Assembly: GCA_947624425.1 (NCBI GenBank)
Contig: CANQKG010000003.1
Location: 1-25,713, forward strand
Direction of reading: 5' to 3'
DNA length: 25,713 nt
Origin: an uncultured Clostridia bacterium
GTDB lineage: Bacteria; Bacillota; Clostridia; Oscillospirales; Ruminococcaceae
Shown here: one piece after another, positions 22,145 through 25,713 of the stretch
Layout: each line of letters opens with the position of its first letter
Numbering within the stretch: position 1 is the stretch's first letter
Notes under the pieces: generated by a model
Database searches by the model: none
Seen by the model: only the letters and a program-made list of their open reading frames with translations
What the model was told of the DNA's origin: nothing
Made by a program: the position numbers and the translations under genes

Positions 22145-23416
22145 TTGATATCCTATATACTGGTGATCGTGCTGATCGCCCTGTCGGCCTTTTTCTCGTC
22201 CAGTGAAACGGCGATCTCAAGCGCCAACCGGATCCGGCTCAAGCACAAGGCGTCGGAGGGCGACCGGCGGGCGGAACGCGCCCTTTCGGTGATGGATTCC
22301 TTCGACCGTGCGCTGTCCGCCATCCTGATCGGGAACAATGTGGTGAATATCGCCGCATCCTCCCTTGCCACCGTGATCTGCATCTCGCTGGTCGGCAGCG
22401 CCTACGGACCGGTGCTGTCCACCGTTGTCATCACCGTGGTGGTGCTGATCTTCGGCGAGGTGCTGCCCAAAAGCTATGCCAAGGAAAACGCCGATCAAAT
22501 GGCGGTGCGGGTGTCCGGCGTCCTCAAGGCGCTGATGATCCTGCTGACCCCCTTTGTGGCGGCGCTCTCCGCTTTGCGGCGGCTGATGAGCAAAGTGGTG
22601 GGACACAGCGAGGAAACGCCTTCGGTCACCGAAGAAGAACTCAAATACATGATCGGCGAGATCGAAAACGAGGGCGTGCTGGAAAAAGAGGAGAGCGAGC
22701 TTGTTGCCGCCGCGCTTGATTTTGACGACATCACGGCGGGCGAGGTGCTGACGCCCCGGGTGGATGTGGCGGCGGTACCGCTGGACGCCGATCTTCTTGC
22801 CCTGCGGCAGCTGTTTACGGAGGGTTCCTATTCCCGTCTGCCGGTCTACGACAAAACGCTGGACAACATTGTCGGCGCGCTCCACAGCAAGGACGTTTTC
22901 CGCCTCCTTTTGACCGACCGCGGCGGACGGTGGCAGGACTTGATCCAGGAGGTCTTGTTCGTGCCGCCGGGCAAAAAGATCGCGCAGCTGCTCAACGAGC
23001 TGCAGAAGCGGAAATTCCACATGGCGGTGGTGACCGACCAGTACGGCGGCACCCTCGGCATCATCACGATGGAGGATATTCTGGAGGAGCTGGTGGGCGA
23101 GATCTGGGACGAAACGGACGAGGTGGTGACCGAGCTGCACAAGGTGGGCGAGCGGGAATACCTCGCCAGCGCCGATATGCGGCCGGAGGATCTGTTTGAA
23201 GCGCTCGGCTGCACGCCGCCCGAAGGCACAGAAGATCTCAACACCCTCGGCGCGTGGGTGCTGGAGCAGATGGAAAAGATTCCCGATGAGGGCGACGGCT
23301 TTGCCTGCGGCTCGCTGACCGTTACGGTAGAGCGGGTGCAGGACAACCGGATCCAGCAGCTCCGCATTCTCTCTGCGCCGCCCGAAGCGGATGATACCGA
23401 AGACGCAGAAAAGTGA
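22145..23416 (+). CDS. CNNM/CorC (HlyC) family membrane protein with CBS pair
   Basis: 423 residues. The DUF21/CNNM membrane domain (about 1-150) has the signature FSSSETAIS near the N-terminus and GEVLPKSYA. A linker (EEELKYMIGEIENEGVLEKEE) leads to two CBS domains (about 195-255, TPRVDVAAVP ... SYSRLPVYD, and about 265-325, KRKFHMAVVTDQYGGTLGIITMEDILEELVG). The C-terminal CorC/HlyC transporter-associated domain is about 340-412. Family members are linked to Mg2+ or Co2+ handling; older names call them hemolysins, which is not a supported function. The TTG start has AAGGAG 9 nt upstream. It is followed by a perfect terminator, so it is monocistronic. Confidence 0.92.
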   Translation: MISYILVIVLIALSAFFSSSETAISSANRIRLKHKASEGDRRAERALSVMDSFDRALSAILIGNNVVNIAASSLATVICISLVGSAYGPVLSTVVITVVVLIFGEVLPKSYAKENADQMAVRVSGVLKALMILLTPFVAALSALRRLMSKVVGHSEETPSVTEEELKYMIGEIENEGVLEKEESELVAAALDFDDITAGEVLTPRVDVAAVPLDADLLALRQLFTEGSYSRLPVYDKTLDNIVGALHSKDVFRLLLTDRGGRWQDLIQEVLFVPPGKKIAQLLNELQKRKFHMAVVTDQYGGTLGIITMEDILEELVGEIWDETDEVVTELHKVGEREYLASADMRPEDLFEALGCTPPEGTEDLNTLGAWVLEQMEKIPDEGDGFACGSLTVTVERVQDNRIQQLRILSAPPEADDTEDAEK

Positions 23417-23495
23417 CAACCAAACGATACTGGAAAAAAGAATCATTTTCCCGTACCATAGAAAGTGGGAACGCAAAGCGGCACGGGAAAAAATG

Positions 23496-23531
23496 AAAAG
23501 GAAAGAGAACTTTCGGGTTCTCTTTCCTTTT
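23496..23531 (+). terminator. Strong terminator after the CNNM/CorC gene
   Basis: Perfect 15-bp stem AAAAGGAAAGAGAAC / GTTCTCTTTCCTTTT with loop tttcgg, followed by TCTTTCC. It separates the chromosomal gene from the phage-type cassette. Confidence 0.85.
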
Positions 23532-23630
23532 TCTTTCCTCCGTCCTTGGCCGTCCGTCCTGATGCGTTCCCGTTCTATCCCAATCCAAAGCGGAACGCCT
23601 TTTGGCCGTTTCGCAGCGAAAGGAGAAACT

Positions 23631-25034
23631 ATGGAAGTTAAAATCACACACAAAGCGCCGGATCACGACCTGTCCTATCATGTTGCGGAGAAAAACAACG
23701 AAAGCGACGTCCTCACCTTCATCCTGCCGCGCTACCATGGCAGCCTGGATCTGGGAGCGCTTTCCCCCTCCCTGTTTTTGATGCGGGAGGACGGCAGCAC
23801 CGATGTGATCCAGGTCACCGAGGATCATATCCTCACGGCAAAAACGGCAGAGGACGCCGTCTCGGTCAACTGGACGCTGACCGGCTGGGCAACCGATCAG
23901 CCGGGAACGGTGTATTACCAGCTTATTTTCCGTTCGGACGAGGACGACCCGAAGCGGTATGCCACCTTTCCGGCAAAGCTGACCGTTGTCCGCTCGATCG
24001 AAGCGGAGGAAACGCTGGTGGCCGCCTATCCCACCTTCTTCTGGCAGTGGGACCGGGAGATGCAGAAGATCAGAGAGGCGTTAAAAGGGCTGAACAATAT
24101 CCCGCGGCACCCGTTTAAGCTGTCGGATTATTCCCCTGTTTTGTCCGACGAGCAGCTGTTCCCCGACTCGGTCAAGGAGCCGGGAAATTACTACGGCTAT
24201 GCGGCGGGCTGGAAAATGGGAAAAGGACTTTGCGAAGGCAACTACCTGATGACCGTCTTGGAAAGCGGCGTGGCGGAAAGCGAAGATACCGTTTTGATGC
24301 AAGTCGTCTATTTTTACCGATCCGGCCGGCTGTTCTCCCGCTTTTTCAACGCGCACAATCAGCTTTGGAGTACCTTTGTTGAAATTTCCTTCACGACCAG
24401 CGAGCATGTTCTGATGTCTCAATGCAAGGCGGAACGGGGCTTCTTGTTCAACATCTACAACGATGACAGCGTCAGACCCGCCGGGCAGTACAGCACCGAC
24501 ACCGCCGTGCAGACCTTTTCCGACCCCGTGGTCGGCGACAGCGGCGATGTTTCCTTTACGACCAACGCCGATCTGGTGAAGATCAGCATTGCCAATCCCG
24601 CCGACCGTGCGCCCCACATCACAAACGGCGTATTCTGCGAGTGGCAGAGCACAGACCGTCAAACCGCCCTCTTTCCCGCCATTCGGGTACGGATGGGCAG
24701 GCCGCAGCCCGGCGACGGCGCGCTTGGCTTTGACGTTTACTGCTACCGGGACAGAGCGCCGCTGAGCGTTACCGTGATGCTGTACGCCTGTACCCGCTCC
24801 CTCGGCACCGAGGTGAAGGAGTACGGCTCAACCGTTGTGGAAATCCCGAATCAGGGCGTCACGCGGCACCTGCGGATCCCCTTTGCCAAATTCGGCATCA
24901 AAGACCCGCAAACCATGACCGACGGAACCGATATCTGCTGCAAGTTCAGCTGGAACAACGCCAATCAGGAAAACCTCAGCGGCGATGAAATGTGGATCGG
25001 CAATGTCGGCTATTTCGACGAAACGATCTATTGA
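23631..25034 (+). CDS. BppU-like phage baseplate upper protein
   Basis: 467 residues. The N-terminal domain (about 20-130) has the pattern of BppU/baseplate proteins: VLTFILPRYHGSLDLGAL, LFLMREDGSTDVI, VNWTLTGWATDQPGTVYYQLIF, then a short AKLTVVRSIE strand. A helical neck (about 137-165, FFWQWDREMQKIREALKGL) follows. The C-terminal 300 residues are beta-rich and end in a jelly-roll-like part (LGFDVYCYRDRAPLSVTVMLYA, GDEMWIGNVGYFDE) that could bind carbohydrate. No signal peptide is present. ATG 23631 has AAAGGAG 5 nt upstream; an open frame continues further 5' through the terminator but without a start signal. It is the first gene of the cassette. Domain assignment is from memory of the family. 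Confidence 0.65.
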   Translation: MEVKITHKAPDHDLSYHVAEKNNESDVLTFILPRYHGSLDLGALSPSLFLMREDGSTDVIQVTEDHILTAKTAEDAVSVNWTLTGWATDQPGTVYYQLIFRSDEDDPKRYATFPAKLTVVRSIEAEETLVAAYPTFFWQWDREMQKIREALKGLNNIPRHPFKLSDYSPVLSDEQLFPDSVKEPGNYYGYAAGWKMGKGLCEGNYLMTVLESGVAESEDTVLMQVVYFYRSGRLFSRFFNAHNQLWSTFVEISFTTSEHVLMSQCKAERGFLFNIYNDDSVRPAGQYSTDTAVQTFSDPVVGDSGDVSFTTNADLVKISIANPADRAPHITNGVFCEWQSTDRQTALFPAIRVRMGRPQPGDGALGFDVYCYRDRAPLSVTVMLYACTRSLGTEVKEYGSTVVEIPNQGVTRHLRIPFAKFGIKDPQTMTDGTDICCKFSWNNANQENLSGDEMWIGNVGYFDETIY

Positions 25035-25035
25035 G

Positions 25036-25386
25036 ATGGAACGGTTGATATGGGCGGGTTCCGCTGCCTCTGCCATGATCGCGCTGCTTTCCCTGCTCAC
25101 TCTGCTTTGCAAAAGCGCACGGAAGCTCAGCCGGTTTTTTGAGGAACAGGCACGGGATATGCAGCTGCTCAAGCGGCATGACAAGGAGCAGTATCTGGCG
25201 ATTTTGCGGCTGACCATCGTTTCGCAGGAGATGCCGCTCACCGAGCGGATCAAGGCGGGCGACCGATACATCAAAGAAGGCGGGAACGGCGCGGTGCGGC
25301 AGTTATATGAACAGCTGCTCGCAAAACAGCCCTACCGCCGAGAGGAGGAACTATGCAAACACCAAAACTCACCGCGGGAACGGTGA
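25036..25386 (+). CDS. Small phage-type membrane protein next to holin
   Basis: 116 residues. One N-terminal membrane helix (about 5-25, WAGSAASAMIALLSLLTLL) is followed by a basic helical region, then KRHDKEQYLAILRLTIVSQEMPLTERIKAGDRYIKEGGNGAVRQLYEQL in consecutive segments. That (R-L-T-I/V ... M-P-L-x-E-R-I-x-A-G ... G-G-N-G) pattern is shared by uncharacterised proteins that I associate with holin/endolysin modules of clostridial phages. It starts one base after the upstream stop and overlaps the holin gene by 34 nt. Function is unknown; an accessory lysis or tail-membrane role is inferred from position. Confidence 0.65.
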   Translation: MERLIWAGSAASAMIALLSLLTLLCKSARKLSRFFEEQARDMQLLKRHDKEQYLAILRLTIVSQEMPLTERIKAGDRYIKEGGNGAVRQLYEQLLAKQPYRREEELCKHQNSPRER

Positions 25387-25616
25387 TACGGGGCATTCTG
25401 ATGCTCTTATCACTGCTCTATCTCGCCGTCACGACCTTTCGTCCCGACCTGCTGCCGTCCGGCACGGCGGCGGACGGAGCCGCCACCACCCTGACCGGCG
25501 TGGTGTTCCTCTGGTCGTACTGGAAAAACAACAGTCTGACCAAAGCGGCGCAGACGGCGGACGCATTTTTAAGTCATTTGAAAAGTCAGGAGGAAAGCGA
25601 TGAACAGTCCCTATAA
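25353..25616 (+). CDS. Phage holin (SPP1-like)
   Basis: 87 residues with two hydrophobic segments (about 10-27, VIRGILMLLSLLYLAVTTF, and about 40-55, AATTLTGVVFLWSYW). The tail WKNNSLTKAAQTADAFL matches SPP1-type phage holins (W-K-N-N-S-x-T-x-A-A). Holins form membrane lesions that release endolysin. GAGGAGG lies 4 nt before the ATG. It overlaps both neighbours, showing one translational unit. Confidence 0.8.
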   Translation: MQTPKLTAGTVIRGILMLLSLLYLAVTTFRPDLLPSGTAADGAATTLTGVVFLWSYWKNNSLTKAAQTADAFLSHLKSQEESDEQSL

Positions 25617-25713
25617 CGGCGCGTTTCGCGTCTCACAGGTATACAAAGGCGCCGCCCATCAAGGGCTTGATCTGGTGGGTGTGGACAGCAAGACGATCCA
25701 CGCCACCGTCGCC
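25600..25713 (+). CDS. M23-type endolysin, N-terminal part (cut by window end)
   Basis: First 38 codons only. It begins MNSPYNGAFRVSQVYKG and has HQGLDLVG, the H-x-G-x-D zinc motif of M23 (LytM/lysostaphin-type) peptidases with His20 and Asp24. As the gene after a holin it is most simply a phage endolysin that cuts peptidoglycan cross-bridges. AGGAGG lies 6 nt before the ATG, inside the holin gene (17-nt overlap). The remaining domains are outside the window. Confidence 0.75.
   Translation, partial: MNSPYNGAFRVSQVYKGAAHQGLDLVGVDSKTIHATVA

Noticed and set aside
23391..23630. 80-codon upstream extension of the BppU-like protein
   Set aside because: It runs through a perfect terminator hairpin and overlaps the CNNM/CorC gene end; AAAGGAG supports the ATG at 23631.

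Overview
The window looks like chromosome of a GC-rich Firmicute in the class Clostridia, probably an oscillospiraceous or ruminococcaceous gut bacterium. This is inferred from: an atp operon with Clostridia-type subunits; ChW (clostridial hydrophobic W) surface repeats; strong AGGAGG ribosome binding sites with several TTG/GTG starts; consensus TTGACA-17-TATAAT promoters; and a dispersed palindromic intergenic repeat of a type I associate with gut Clostridia. No species name can be read from the sequence.

Layout. 1-6650 (minus strand): a compact F1Fo ATP synthase operon, atpB-atpE-atpF-atpA-atpG-atpD-atpC, with a promoter and a leader resembling a transcription attenuator. There is no separate delta gene (atpH). 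Instead the alpha subunit carries about 72 extra N-terminal residues that align without gaps to the C-terminal domain of delta, so the operon encodes a delta(CTD)-alpha fusion. The c subunit also has an unusual secretory-type N-terminal extension. 6654-8660 (minus): an RmlD-like sugar reductase, a repeat-rich spacer with a complete MITE-like element, and a membrane-anchored XRE regulator with a zinc ribbon. 8820-11370 (minus): an AT-richer island with a DUF4932-type putative metalloprotease, a Phd/YefM-RelE/ParE toxin-antitoxin pair, a tiny HTH reading frame and a small DUF3592-like protein. 11374-13445 (minus): lysS and greA behind a perfect consensus promoter.

13538-21648 (plus): a YtaF/MntP-like membrane protein, then cell-surface genes: a FlaA1/PglF-type nucleotide-sugar dehydratase, a secreted ChW-repeat transglutaminase-like protein, a lipoprotein, and an MBOAT + AlgX/AlgJ-like pair expected to O-acetylate an exported polysaccharide. 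21649-22144 holds a terminator and a third copy of the MITE-like repeat. 22145-23416: a CNNM/CorC (HlyC) family transporter-like protein. 23631 to the right edge: a tightly overlapping phage-type cassette (BppU-like baseplate protein, small membrane protein, holin, M23 endolysin cut by the window end) with no other phage gene on its left.

How parts work together: the atp genes form one complex; lysS-greA is a housekeeping operon; the dehydratase, MBOAT/AlgX pair and ChW protein plausibly contribute to envelope glycan synthesis, modification and surface display. The strongest candidate for something undescribed is the delta(CTD)-alpha fusion with no delta N-terminal domain in the operon, followed by the putative atp leader attenuator and the orphan baseplate/lysis cassette.
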